From Paramecium pentaurelia (taxonomy: Eukaryota; Ciliophora; Oligohymenophorea; Peniculida; Parameciidae): a DNA stretch of 64,000 nucleotides. The stretch lies in the NCBI GenBank assembly GCA_905183005.1, contig CAJJDO010000020.1, forward strand, positions 330,837-394,836, written 5' to 3'. Positions 26,099 to 38,067 of the stretch are shown here, one piece after another. Both the position numbers and the translations under genes were made by a program. Every line of letters begins with the position of its first letter. Position 1 is the stretch's first letter. The notes beneath the pieces are model-generated. The model was not told the origin of the DNA. It did not search any database and worked only from the letters and a program-made list of their open reading frames with translations.

Positions 26099-26710
26099 AT
26101 GCATAAATTAATTCTTTTATAAGAAATAGAAATAATATCTAATAAAAATAACCATTTTGCCTTTCACATAAGAAAGAGGTAACTTAAAATAGTTAAATTC
26201 GAATTATATATAGATATTATTTAACAGAAAAACAAAATAATTATAAATGGTTATTAATTACTTAATTATAGTATAAATATACATACTAAATTTATGTTTA
26301 ATTTTTTTAAAGATATGAAATTATAATAGGATATTTAGATAAATTAAAAAATTATATATACAGAATCTTTATCAAAAAATCAATTAGAATTGTCTAAAAT
26401 CAAATTATAAAAAAATTCATTAGTATTATTCAAAAAAACCTTTAAAAGTGAAAGAATATCAACAGAACATAAATTAAGATAAACTCCTTTACTTTTCTAT
26501 AATGAATAATAAGAGTATAAGATAATTTAATAAAGTTTTGAAAAATAGAATTTCTTATAACAATTATTAATGATATAGTTAATAATGTATATAATTTTTA
26601 ATTTTATCAATCTTTTATTCATTTATGTTAAAATAATTCAAAGATAATATTCCTAATATCAATTAGAATGGCAAATATATACAAACTAATTAGTAATATA
26701 ATAATCATGA
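26099..26710 (+). CDS. Possible 203-residue protein with one membrane segment
   Basis: Open from ATG (MHKLILLQEIEIISNK) to TGA with no intron. A hydrophobic stretch IMYIIFNFINLLFIYVKII lies near the C-terminus. No family is recognised. Its last 92 bases overlap the 3' end of the convergent gene that follows, so one of the two ends is wrong or the frame is accidental. Long TGA-free frames arise easily in this A+T-rich DNA. Confidence 0.33.
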
Positions 26711-27505
26711 GAAAACTCAATTCTTCAATTTGGTCTATATTATTTATTCTTTCTATTAGCTTAATTTATTCTAATAGTCTTATATATATTTAATAAATCA
26801 ATTTATATCCTGTAAAAATCTCTTCATAGTTATCTCCTAGAAACTCTAACTTTGGAATAAATTATTCTGAAAATTATTATAATTCAACTTAATTTTGTCT
26901 ACTTTAGATTTCAAATGAATCAGAAAAAAAGTTAACTGCATCTTAATCTAAGAAGAAATCTTCAACATATATTTTCTCTTCAAATCCTTATTTAATATTT
27001 AAATCAGTTTTAATTTATTCTTATGATTCTTTTTTAATTAATCGTTTTGTCTCCAAACTTTCTGATTCCTTTTCTTATCTTTATTTTTATTCCTATTTAA
27101 ATTTGACTTCTTATAATTTTGATAAGCATCCTTGTTCTTATAATATTGATTAAACTTTGAATTTGATATCATATTCTGAAAGAAATTTGTCCATCCACAT
27201 TTTGGATGCTTTGAATGTATCACTATTGAATATATCTAAGGCTTTGAATTTAATTTGGTCTCTAGTAATTTTCTTTCCACCTTTCTTGGTTTCAGTCAAG
27301 ATCCATTATTCAAGTTCAGAGACTGCTTATGGATTAACTCTTTTTCTTCCACATCCTGGTTTCCTAACATATCCTTGATTAAACCATCTCTTTAAATTTC
27401 TGACTGTAGTATTATACTTATGACTCTAGATTTCAAAGTTTTCATCTGATGGATTAGCAGCTAATGCCTCAATAGCTTCTCTTTTTTCTTCTGTACTCAA
27501 AATAT
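26619..27505 (-). CDS. CENP-B/Tc5-type helix-turn-helix DNA-binding protein, no start codon found
   Basis: The N-terminal part reads LSTEEKREAIEALAANPSDE, then RNLKRWFNQGYVRKPGCGRK, WILTETKKGGKKITRDQIKF and FKASKMWMDKFLSEYDIKFK. This is the paired HTH arrangement of CENP-B and Tc5/pogo transposase DNA-binding domains (compare KASNGWLQRFKKR). A Gln/Glu-rich helical tail follows, with no DDE catalytic domain in view, so it is not a transposase. No in-frame ATG precedes the domain, and only about 30 nt separate it from the divergent DHHC gene, so the 5' end is missing, spliced in an unusual way or lost. The 3' end is uncertain and overlaps the previous frame. Confidence 0.55.
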
Positions 27506-27534
27506 AATAATAATTATATTTTATAAAAAAATTA

Positions 27535-28540
27535 ATGGAATTTGAATAGACTTTACTAAAATATGATGATATTTGGAATTCTAATATTATATATTCAAAA
27601 AGATTAAAAATAATGCTAGGATCTCAACCAATTAGATTTATTATTACATTTTTAATATTGAATGTCTCAAATATAACATTACTTAGTTTGATAACAAATT
27701 CAATGCTATTATTATGGATTTTATTGAGTATTATTATATTGACAAATATCTCTTTATTTTAAGTCTTAACTAGAAATCCTGGAATAATACCTAAAAATGT
27801 ATATTACTTTATAAATTATAATAGATAGTTGGATTTGAATTAAAATATGAATTACTATAAGTACCTTAAATAACAAAATATTCATCTATGTAACCAAATA
27901 ATGATTACATGATTTGGAAAGATAATTTAATTCATTAAATAAAATATTGTGCATTTTGCCATATATATAGACCACCAAGGAGTTCTCATTGTTATACATG
28001 TGGAAATTGTATTCTTAAATATGATCATCATTGTCCTTGGATAGGATAATGTATTGGATAAAATAATTATAGGTAAAAATACAATAATGGTTTTTAGATA
28101 ATATATTTAATTATTAATTTTTGGAATGTTTAATTAATTATGCATATTCTCTATTTGCAGTATAACATTAAATGATGAAATGATAATCAAGATAATCCTA
28201 ATTATATATACAATACCTGTAAATATTCAGTGGTGAAAATTAGTTGTTTTTTTTCATCTTAAGTCTTCAAGGATTGCATTCATATTTAATAATTACAAGG
28301 TAAACATCAAAAGAATACTTCAAATAGCTTTGGAAAACAAAAGCTGGAAATCCATTTAATTAATAATTTTGGATTTATCATCCAGAATATATTGATTTCT
28401 CAACAACATACTATAGATAGAAAAACTTTGTTTCTCAACTAACTTAATTAGATTTAAGTATTAATGTTGATAAAAAACCTTAAATTCTAAAATAACCAAT
28501 TTAACCATATAAAGAGGTTGAGTTATAAATTAAAAATTGA
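27535..28540 (+). CDS. DHHC palmitoyltransferase
   Basis: Membrane enzyme that attaches palmitate to cysteines of target proteins. The cysteine-rich domain reads YCAFCHIYRPPRSSHCYTCG, then KYDHHCPWIGQCIGQNNYR with the catalytic DHHC. Two hydrophobic segments precede it (FIITFLILNVSNITLLSL and MLLLWILLSIIILTNISL) and two follow (QLLIFGMFNQLCIFSICS; LFFFILSLQGLHSYLI). A TTxE-like region follows as ITRQTSKEYFK. Introns at 27799-27824, 28073-28097 and 28219-28243 give exactly 310 codons. Confidence 0.92.
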
Positions 28541-28598
28541 TTTTATAATCATCTAAATATAATTAATATATAATATAATTCTATATTTATAATTTTGA

Positions 28599-30503
28599 TC
28601 AATCTTTTAACCATTTTCCATAAAATAATTCATAGATTTTATATTTTGCATAATCAGAATCTTATAAAGTTTCCAAAAAACCAATACATTTAAACCAATC
28701 ATCAAAAGTAGCAGTATCTACTCCACAAATGAAATAATTTCTTGTACCTTTTTTTAAAAATAACTTTTTTAAATCTCTAAGATAATAATTATATTACTTT
28801 AAATGTTTATTATAACGAACATCACTTCCAGTAGCATAATTATAAATATATTTTCTTAATAATTCTTAATCATGTGTCATTTTATAACCTAAAGTTGATA
28901 CATCTTCTATTCTTGAACTTTATAAACCATAATATTCTAAAAAGTTGTAAGCTATATCCCAATTTAAAATAGCATATTATCCATCTTTATTAGCTTTTGT
29001 AATATCTAATCTATATTAAGTATAATCTATTATTTAATTGTTTTTTCCATTAAAATAGAATACTCTAAAAGAAGGATTTTATTTTGAATTAGTAGTTACT
29101 GAAGGTGCAATATAAATAGTCTTAATATATCTTCCATCAATCCTTGATCTTATATGAGAAATTTAATCAGAATGTGTATGTCCTAAAATTAATGTATAAT
29201 TACCATAAAATAGACCAGAAATTACATGTTCAAATCTTTCCATTATAACACTAAATCTATCAGCCCATTATGAATTACATGAAATATCACCTGGTGGAAT
29301 ATGTGCAATAATTATAGCATATTAATTTTTTTATTCTGAATCCTTTAATTCATTTATCAACCAACTTAACATTCCTCTTGGATCTGTTACTCCTTCCATT
29401 AAATAGAAATTATTAAAATCATAAGCTTATGAGTTTAAAGCAATAATTTTTAAATTTCTATTCTCATCTACCTAAGAATAAAATCCATTTCTTCTTAATT
29501 AATAATATGCTTCTTAACTTAAATATTATTTCCATATTTCTGATATTTCATCTCTAAGTTATTATGTTGATTCTCCAATCATATCATATTAATCACTAGG
29601 ATAAAGATCATGATTTCCATATATTCCATAAACTTAAATTTTTGGCATAATCTATTATATTTCTTATGTTATCATTTAAGTAGGAACAGTTTGATTTTTC
29701 TATTGATTCCATCTATATTAAGCTACATTATCTCCTGTCCAAATAATAAAATCAGGTTTTATTTTATCTTTTGTGAATTCTATTAAATTTTAGACTGTTC
29801 TAAAAGGTAAATCACAACTAGCTAATGTACCCCAATATTAAGCACCCTTACTTGAATCTTTAGGTATTCCATTCTCCATTCTACAACAATTAAATGCACC
29901 ACAAAAAGCATCAGCTCCAACAGTATATTCCATATCAACATGTAAATCAGAATATTATACAACTTTATAATTTTCATTATTTATTAGTAATGCTTCAGAT
30001 TTTTCTTTCCATCTTTATTATTATTCTTTTGTAAATTTATCTTCCATAATTTCATTTATATATTCTTTTAAAGTTTAAGGTTCATGTTCCAATTTGCAAG
30101 CCCCTAAAACTTAACAAGCATTTGATGATTTCAAATAATTACTAAGATTTATTAAATATGATACTCAATAAATTGCACTGCAAATTAATCAAGATATTTT
30201 TGTTTCTTACCTTCACAAATTAAAGGATTTTTAAACTTTGGACAAAGAGTTACATATTCTTTTGTTATTATAGATATTAAAATATTCTTTGAAAATTTTT
30301 AAACTTATTTCATCATCAATTTACAAGGTAAACAGAATAAATGTAAACTAATAAAATAACCTATTAATATACTCATGAGGTAACTCTATTCCGACATAGG
30401 AAGCTATATTTTTGAGGATTTCTTTATTCATAAGTTTTTGTTCTTCTTATTATGCATTTATAATGCAAAATAGCACAAAAATTATCAATAAAGCATTTTT
30501 CAT
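28599..30503 (-). CDS. Secreted acid-sphingomyelinase-like phosphodiesterase
   Basis: The protein starts with a signal peptide (MKNALLIIFVLFCIINAQQ). A saposin-like cysteine region follows (HLFCLPCKLMMK, LCPKFKNPLICE, ACQVLGACKLE). The calcineurin-like metallophosphoesterase domain has the metal motifs in order: YSDLHVDMEY, WTGDNVAQY, GIYGNHDLYPSD, IIIAHIPPGD and LILGHTHSDQIS. The cysteines around FCGAFNCC and the overall order match acid sphingomyelinase and ASM-like phosphodiesterases. Introns at 30348-30372, 30178-30210 (ends CAG) and 30142-30164 give exactly 608 codons. It probably acts in lysosome-like vacuoles or outside the cell. Confidence 0.88.
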
Positions 30504-31551
30504 TAATTAATTAAAATGATTAAAATATAATATTTTATATAATCAACAAACATTAAGAATTTCTATATTGATTTTATATTCAAAGAACAACTTCTTAATT
30601 TTCTTAGTTTTTTTATAAATATAATTTTTGTTTACCATAAAATGATTTATATATTAATAAGAAAAAAATTTATATGTTTTCGATGATTTTCTGATTATTA
30701 ACATTAATCATATGCAAAATAAATTAGCAAATCATAATGTTGAAGAATTATATTTTGGATTATTATAAATTATAATTTAAAGTTCTATTTTATCATTTTT
30801 AGTCTACAGCCTATAGGATAATCAATATATTTTAAGATGAATTAGATCAAACTTGAAATTAATTAATCTTATTCATCTAATAAAATATTATTTATCAATT
30901 GAAAAGTTTAATACAACTTATAATCGTACAATTTAACTTAAGATTATAATTTCGTTTATTTATTCACTTAACTTCATTTGCATTTCTAAAACATCTTTAT
31001 TTAATTTTACTCATCTTATTAATTTTTATATATCTTTATCTAGATTCCTTTGATTTTTTGACCTTTTTCTTTAAGTTTATATGGTAAGTATTTCGATAGT
31101 TCCTATTTTAATAAATCATGTTACTTGTAATTCTAATATTATATTTTGTTAAATGTATAAATGTTATGAATCGTTAAAGTATTTCTTAATGAATAGTAAT
31201 AAAGTTAATTTGCAAGTTCTTCTGTAAATAATGAATGACCATAATTATTCCAGATTTATTTTGACTATATGAATGATCTTTTTAGCTCTTTTAGTTAAGT
31301 TCTTTAAATCACATAAAAGACGTTTATCACAAAGGTAATTGTTCTAGTAGTTATATTTTATTATCAAAGGGTTACTTTTGAATAATTATAATTAAAATAG
31401 ACTATCCTTTCTATCCTATTTTTTATCTAGAGTAAATACATATACAGTTTAAAAATTAAACTTGTACATATATTTGCATTTAACTTAATCTTTGTTTGTT
31501 TATTATATAAAATATATATTATGCAAAATTACCTTTTAATTAATGAATTGA
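30504..31551. other. Intergenic region, about 1 kb
   Basis: Very A+T rich. A minus-strand frame from the ATG at 31119 to the TGA at 30964 (51 residues, lysine-rich: NLKKKVKKSKESRQRY...) is the only candidate and is weak. Nothing else is recognisable. Confidence 0.4.
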
Positions 31552-32370
31552 ATGCCAGAGAAAAAGTAAAATTCAATAATAAATAAGCCAAAACCAATTG
31601 CAGTTTATAATAAATTAAGCTAAGATACAGTTCCCAAGAGAGATTTACTCATTTAATGGTTAATATAAGTAAAATGTATTATATCATTCAAAAAGAATAC
31701 TTTCTAACATAAAATTACTCTGAAAACAATTGAATTGGCTGTTCTTTATGTTGATATATTCCTTAATGTGAAAAATATCTCTGAATAAAAGTTCTAACTT
31801 CTAGCAATTTGTTCTTTCAATTTAGCTGCAAAAGTTGTTTTGTATAATATTTTTTTAGTTCAATTAAAAAGGTATGACAAACTAAATAAAAATCTACGAT
31901 TCAAATGGTATAGGAATATATTAAGATCATGAATATGATGATATGGAAATAGAACTGCTTTAAACAATGTAATTTTAATTGAATTTTATTACATCCTCAG
32001 ATTATGCAGAACTTATAGGGCTAAATCTTTAGGATGAGAAAATCAAGTCTTATTTTCTATTTATTTTAGTAGGTATACAAATAAGAATAAAATAGATTTT
32101 TAAATTTATAAATATTAGCATCTAGAATTAGCTTTGGCAATTCTGTATCTATCTGATGAGAGTGTTCATTAATTGCAACCAAAAATACATTAAATATCAA
32201 AAATTATTTAAGAAGCTGTTAATTAACATGAAAAAATGTATGAAGAAGAAGACTAAAAAGAATAATAATATAAATCTGATTTGAATAAGAGAAGAAGAAT
32301 TAAAAGAATAAAGGCAATAAGAAAAGTATTGTCAAAATAAGTTAAATAATAATGGAGACAGAAATATTGA
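31552..32370 (+). CDS. Cyclin-box protein
   Basis: Regulatory partner of a cyclin-dependent kinase. The cyclin box reads KTIELAVLYVDIFLNVKN, QKFQLLAICSFNLAAKFNQ, IYDSNGIGIYQDHEYDDMEI, ELLQTMQFQLNFITSSDY and later YKYQHLELALAILYLSDESV, following the alternating helix pattern of cyclin N- and C-folds. Introns at 31834-31858 and 32073-32095 give exactly 257 codons. The ATG at 31552 (MPEKKQNSIINKPKP) is in frame with the box, while the earlier ATG at 31521 is not. The C-terminus is basic. The A, B, D or other class cannot be told. Confidence 0.85.
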
Positions 32371-32525
32371 ATTATTTAATAGTTTTATGTCATTTCATTT
32401 CATTTTAATAAAATATTCAACAATTATTCTGATTAAATCTTTTGTTTTGTGGACCTTTATATATAGTGCAATTTATAAGAATTTAATCAAAATCATGATA
32501 TTTTGTTATAAAATCCTAACTATTT

Positions 32526-32927
32526 ATGTATAACCAATCCTAATCTTTAGATGAGCAATCATCAATTTTATTAGAGGATGAAATAGACTTTTAAAATCTA
32601 GAAATGCCATAACTTACAAGAAGGAATGGAAGTATCAATCATAATCAAAAAGTACAGGGATACATAATATTGGATTAAATCCCATAAAAAATCTATATTT
32701 AAGAATAATGTCCTATATGCTTGGATTAAGATAAAGATTTATTCCCTTTAAAATGTGGGCATACCTACTGTATGATTGATATTAAAAAATTAATCGAATA
32801 ATCCTTGGAATAGGTTATCCAATGTCCAATATGTCGAGCATATTAGTATTGTCCTACTTAAAAAGAATTATACCAAAATGAACATGAATTCTAATTCAAT
32901 GATCATAAATAATTAGACTCTAATTGA
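32526..32927 (+). CDS. Small RING-finger protein
   Basis: Intronless, 133 residues. The C3HC4 RING reads CPICLDQDKDLFPLKCGHTY, then CMIDIKKLIEQSLEQVIQCP and ICRAYQYCP, with all zinc ligands in place. The N-terminus is acidic and Ser/Gln-rich. RING fingers usually act as E3 ubiquitin ligases; the target is unknown. It starts 155 nt after the cyclin stop, on the same strand. Confidence 0.85.
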
Positions 32928-33418
32928 TATTTAAATTTTAATAATTAAAATTAATTCTAATTTTTCTAATACTTAAGTCTCCTTGATGAATTCTAAGTAT
33001 ATTGGGTAAGAAACTTAGAAATTTTAATTTTGCTTAATTTTTGTATATCCTAAGATAAATAAAAATATAATAATTAAAAAAAGTTAATAATAACTCATAA
33101 ATCGAAATTAAATTCTAAACGCTTCATTATAATCAATAAGATAAATTTATTGGCTTTCCTAATTTTACTATATACAAATAGTGTTTAGACCCTTTATGTC
33201 AATATAATGAGCTAAAAATAGATTGGCTATTTAATTTTTTTAATAGATAATTAAATTATCAATTCAATTAAGATGACATCTAAATTTGAAAATGGGTTTT
33301 TTATATTCAAAATATGTTTGTTAGTTAATCTAATTTGAATAAATTCTTTACTCATATAGCATTTAATTTTTAATATAAATGAAATAAATTGTAAATTATT
33401 TTTAATAGTGAAAAAATT
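32928..33418. other. Intergenic region, about 0.5 kb
   Basis: A+T-rich sequence with no gene, repeat or RNA that I can support. Confidence 0.5.
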
Positions 33419-34407
33419 ATGGATCCTATTCAAAAAAAGTAAAAAATAGAAGAATCAGATGGCGATGATATAATCTAGGAAGGTGAAGTTGATGAAAACT
33501 TTTAATAAAGAGTTTAGAAGTTATTATATGAAACTGACAATGGATTAAACTTATATAATAAACCTGTAATGCCATTGATCTATTATGAATTTAATGAAGA
33601 AATCAAATAATAAGCAGAAGAAGTTATAAATTAGGATACAACTATATTACCTTAAGATAAATACGAGAAATATGAAAAAGAAGCTTCAAAAATTTGGGAT
33701 AAAATTTATAGGCATCATTAAAATAACTTTTTTAAAGACAGACATTATTTAGAAAGAGAAATACCTGAATTAAATCATTTTAAAGATAGCCATCAAAAAG
33801 ATGAAACAAAATTATATGTAATTTGTGAAATGGGATGTGGAGTTGGAAATGCTTTATTTCCTTTAAAGAAAAACTATACATTCTTCAAAAAAGTATATGG
33901 TTTCGATTTCAGTAAAAGAGCTATAGATGTTTTGAAGGCTAATGAATTATATGATGAAACAGTATTTTAAGCTTGTGTTTGTGATTTAGTTTTGGATCCA
34001 TTACCAGATTTTGAGAGACCTGATTTAGGAACTTTAATATTTGTTCTTTCTGCAATATCTCCAGAAAATCATTTAATGGTAGTTAGGAAAATATTTGAAT
34101 GGATGAAACCAGGAAGTGTTCTTTATTTTAGAGATTATGGTTAATATGATTTTGGATAAATAAATTTGTCTAAGAAAAAGAATAGAAAATTGAAAGATAA
34201 TTTCTATGTTAAGCATGATGGTGTGAGGGTTTATTATTTTAGTAATTAAGTAAGCACTTTAAAATATAATAGGAAGTAACATCATTATTTACAACAGCTG
34301 GATTTAAGCAATTAGATGTTAAAGCTCATTATAGATATATAGAAAATAGAAAAACAAAAGTTAAAATGTATAGAGTTTGGGTTTAAGGTAGATTTTTTAA
34401 AGAATGA
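33419..34407 (+). CDS. METTL2/6/8-type tRNA 3-methylcytidine methyltransferase
   Basis: SAM-dependent methyltransferase of the family that makes m3C in the anticodon loop of some tRNAs. The family blocks are all present: WDKIYRHHQNNFFKDRHYLE, VICEMGCGVGNALFPL (motif I), YGFDFSKRAIDVLKANE, VCDLVLDPLPD, GTLIFVLSAISPENH, KPGSVLYFRDYGQYDFGQ and KDNFYVKHDGVRVYYFSNQ. A single intron at 34250-34272 gives exactly 322 codons. The usual tail (NRKTKVKMYRVWVQGRF) completes the fold. METTL2/8 is slightly preferred over METTL6 by the FFKDRHYLEREIPEL block. Confidence 0.92.
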
Positions 34408-34425
34408 TATATTTATTTATTTAAT

Positions 34426-36088
34426 TCATTATGTTATATCAAATAATTTTAATAGATTGTTAAGTTCGAAATTTAAATACTTATTGTATTTATTGTAATA
34501 CATTTATTGAAGGTAATCTGAATGTTTAGTATTCCATTGAATATCTTATGATACCATGCATTCATTAATATTATCTAAATTGAGATTATTCAATTATTTT
34601 TTAACACAAAAATCTATGAGATTCTATTTGATGCAAGTTTCGACTAGATCTTATACATTTTAATCAAAATTTAACTTATAATTTTGCATAAGATTTCTAA
34701 AAACACTTTTTACTTTTGCTTAAGGTGCTTTTAAATCAGGATCATAGACAAAATCTCTTTATATAAATTTACAATATATACTTATCAGAATAATCTTCAA
34801 TCATGTATCTAGCAAGTAAAGTAGTATTTTTAAGGTTAAAGGGATCTAATCTCAATTGTTTTTCTAAATCATTAATTGCAATTTCATCTTCTTATGAAAA
34901 TAAGATCTAAATTTAATTTTAAATTATTTACTAATTCTGCATCTTAGAGAGTGATTCTTTTTTTTCTTAAAGACAATTTCAATTCTAATATAGTTTATTC
35001 AATTTATTATTTTTTGACTTACTTAACAACAACATTGTCTCCATGATGAGGAGATGTCAATGGAGATATAAGAACTTAAGTAGTGGATTAAAAAAGTTAA
35101 TCCTCTCCATAAATTAAAGTTTATGTTGATAATTTCTTCTTAGCAAATTATTAAAGAAATCTATATTAATATATTTAAATTACTTATCAATTTATTTTTA
35201 TTTTTCCAATAATATATTATAATCCATTTAAAGTTTATCATATTTATCATTAATTTATTTTTTTTCTGCTTCTAAATGTAAAATTTTCTATTTAGAATCA
35301 TAATTTAATTCGATTAATGCGTTTTAGTTTTCTTAAATAATTTATTAATATTAATTAAGTCTTGTTTATAAATGCTATATTTCATCCATTCTCATTTATA
35401 ATTCATCAACCAAAATATTTTCATTCTTACTATGATGTTTCATCATATTCATTTCTGATAATGGATCTCTATCTCTATATCTCTATATTTATTAATCTTT
35501 TAATTTCATAACTTATTATAATTGATTATTCTTAGCTTTAACTTAAATATAATCAGCTCTAATCTTCTCTAACTCATTAATATATTATTTTTATGTTTCA
35601 ATCTTATTCAATAAATTTATATTATCTTGAACTATCTAATTTTAGTCACCTTCAAACTTCTAAAGAATCTAATATTTTAATAGCTCTTTTTTTAAGTCTT
35701 ATATCTACTTTCTCAAATCCTATTAGGCTTTGAATTAAGCATTTTCTTTTAGTATTTATATTTCTTGATCCTTTTATTTAATCCTTATTAAACTTTATTA
35801 GATAACTTTTCTTTGGTCACTTTCATCCATCATATCTATTTCTTTTCCAAATTATTATAGTATATTTTATATAGATTAATTTTCTATTTGTAATTGTTTA
35901 GTTTTTAGTTTTTCTAAATGTAATTGCTCATAAAGGGTTTCTTTATCGATGCTGATATTTTTAGGAATGATCACTTTCCTAATTCTACATGAATTAGAAT
36001 CATTCATGGAATAAAGTGTTTTAATTCTTCTGTTTGGCTCGTTTTTTAAGGGATGTTAAAAATATTGATTAGCTATATGTTAACTCAT
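34426..36088 (-). CDS. Coiled-coil protein, unknown function
   Basis: A 529-residue protein starting MSQHIANQYFQHPLKNEPNR. A coiled coil occupies most of the first 360 residues (EQLHLEKLKTKQLQIENQS; HLQTRLNQYQQIIQENQN). The C-terminal ~170 residues are globular and helical, including LEKQLRLDPFNLKNTTLLAR, VKSVFRNLMQNYKLNF and NECMVSQDIQWNTKH. Introns at 35161-35183, 34907-34931 and 34757-34781 (ends AAG) give exactly 530 codons. It converges on the METTL gene with just 18 nt between stops. I do not recognise the C-terminal domain. Confidence 0.7.
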
Positions 36089-36422
36089 AAATAAATATTC
36101 TAAAGTTGAGTTTAATAACAATTCTTTCGAATTTAGAAAAACTATTTCAAGTATTTACTCAAGCTTATCAAACAAACTATTTATATAATCTACTGTCCAT
36201 TTTTCAATATTTTATAAAGACCAATATGAAAATAGATAATTAAAATATACATATTTTAAAATGATATACCATATATTATCTAATCAATTTCAATCAAATG
36301 AACTCGTAAACTATTTACCTAGTCAAATAGAGTTGTAAGTTTTATGCCAAAAATGGAAAAATAATGTAAAATTTGTTTATCATTTTTTTCAGATAATATT
36401 AAATTATTATTTTAAAATATAC
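36089..36422. other. Divergent intergenic region
   Basis: 334 nt between two divergently transcribed coiled-coil genes; it must hold both promoters. No motif stands out. Confidence 0.5.
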
Positions 36423-37372
36423 ATGGAAAAACTTTAAAAGGAGATGCATAATTAGTATTAATATTTACTGTTAGAACTTAATCGATTAAATACAAAATTG
36501 GTTAGAATTGAAGAGCAATAAGAGATAATCAAATTATAAGAATCAGTTCCAACTTAAATTAAAGAAAATAATTACGATTTCATAGTAAGATTGACAACTA
36601 CTAGTCATAATTCCGTAGTATTGAAATGATTTAAGACAGATACAATCATCTGAGCAGCCAATTTGATAAGTTAAAGTAGCAGATGGATGAAAAAGTCTGT
36701 TTAGAGGACTTTGTTAAATATACATCAAAAATAGCATCAGAATATGCTACTTTATAAATGTTAGATTTAAGCATTTAATCAATTGAAACAAAGATACTCT
36801 TTTATCCTTCTAATTCCTAAATGAAAGATAGCATAGTTACATCTAGAGTAAAATAGTAACACAAATAAACTTAAGTTTTTTAATATTAACATACAATTGA
36901 ATAGTAATTTGAAGAGAGATTATCTCGGTTTAGAAAATTAATAACATCTCAAGTTAGATAGTTTTTTGATCAAGTTCAAGCATAAGATATTAGTAAACCA
37001 TTTAGAGAATAAATTTCAAATAATATAAATAGTAATATACAGTCTGCTAACATTACAGAAAATGATAAATTAAATCAAAATGCTTTACTTTTGAAAAAAT
37101 GTGAATAAATCAGAATTTCATTATAAGAATTTTTTGGATAAAATAAACAAAAAGAATTAATTTAATAATAATCTTAACAATTTAATAACTCTAATAAACC
37201 TGAAAGTAAAATTTAGAATAGACCTTTATCCGTTGGATGTAGAAATACAAAATTAAGAAGGTAATCAGCAACTCCAAAAATGATTTCTTCATCTTTTTCA
37301 GGTAGTTCAGCAGAGCCATAATTTTTTTTAAATTTTTTATAGAATCCTCTGGTATAAAAATTGAAGAAATGA
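36423..37372 (+). CDS. Helical protein, unknown function
   Basis: A 309-residue protein (MEKLQKEMHNQYQYLLLELN...). It is helical and Gln/Ser-rich with a predicted coiled-coil start (NRLNTKLVRIEEQQEIIKLQ) and a later helix ERLSRFRKLITSQVRQFFD. The tail is Asn/Gln-rich. A 20-nt intron at 36585-36604, among the shortest in the window, gives exactly 310 codons. The end lies 29 nt from the end of the convergent RING gene. No family recognised. Confidence 0.62.
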
Positions 37373-37401
37373 TTTATTTGTTAATAATAAAAGATAATAA
37401 A

Positions 37402-38040
37402 TCACTTTAAGTTTTTTCTCTTATTGTAGTCATCATCATCTGTTATTAATTCAAATCTACATACAGGGCAACTATTATGTTATTTTAACCAAGGTATAAG
37501 ACAATCTGGATGAAAATGATGTTGACAAGGCATTTATAAAGCTTATTAAGATTAATATTCTTCTTGACAAACAGTACAACATTCAGATTGTAAATTAATT
37601 TTTTAGAGTGAATCTATTGCTAATTAAGAAGCAGGAGGAGATCTTAATAAAATATAATTATACCCATATCTATTAGGATCATTTTGGCTTATAAAATCAA
37701 TAAGCTATTCTAAAGATTGCCCTGGTTGAAATTATGTATTTGGAAACATTAATTAAAGTAGATTATCAAATACATTAGTTCTTTATTGAAATCTGATGGG
37801 AATTTAGTTTCTAGTAATATGAATAATAGTTTAAGCTTGTTGTTGTCTTTATTAAGTTTATTATTGTCTTGATGATTAATTTTCTCCATAAGGAATAAAA
37901 CCTCTAGGATCATTTGAAGGGTCAATAATTTCACAAAATTCTTATTAGCAAAATGTACATTTCATAAGATCAGATGTAACCTATGATTCAAATTATTTTT
38001 TGCATATATGACACCAACATAAATTAATTGAATTTTACAT
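37402..38040 (-). CDS. RNF115/126-like E3 ubiquitin ligase
   Basis: Intronless, 212 residues. The N-terminus has a four-cysteine zinc ribbon (LCWCHICKKQFE ... MKCTFCQQEFCE), as in BCA2/RNF126. The C-terminal RING-H2 finger reads ECCTVCQEEYQSQQALQMPC, QHHFHPDCLIPWLKQH and NSCPVCRFEL with all eight ligands. Between them is a Gln-rich linker and NPYGYNYILLRSPPAS-like sequence typical of the family. It would ubiquitinate substrates in the cytosol or on endosomes. Confidence 0.88.
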
Positions 38041-38067
38041 AATTAATATATTGATATATATTTAATA

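Noticed and set aside
27038..27378. Frames at 27038-27223 (minus) and 27157-27378 (plus)
   Set aside because: Other-frame or antisense shadows of the CENP-B/Tc5-type domain.
26619..27505. Active transposase
   Set aside because: Only the DNA-binding HTH part is seen; no DDE domain or terminal inverted repeats.
30964..31119. Small lysine-rich minus-strand frame
   Set aside because: 51 residues without motif in DNA where TGA is rare; kept only as a mention in the intergenic entry.
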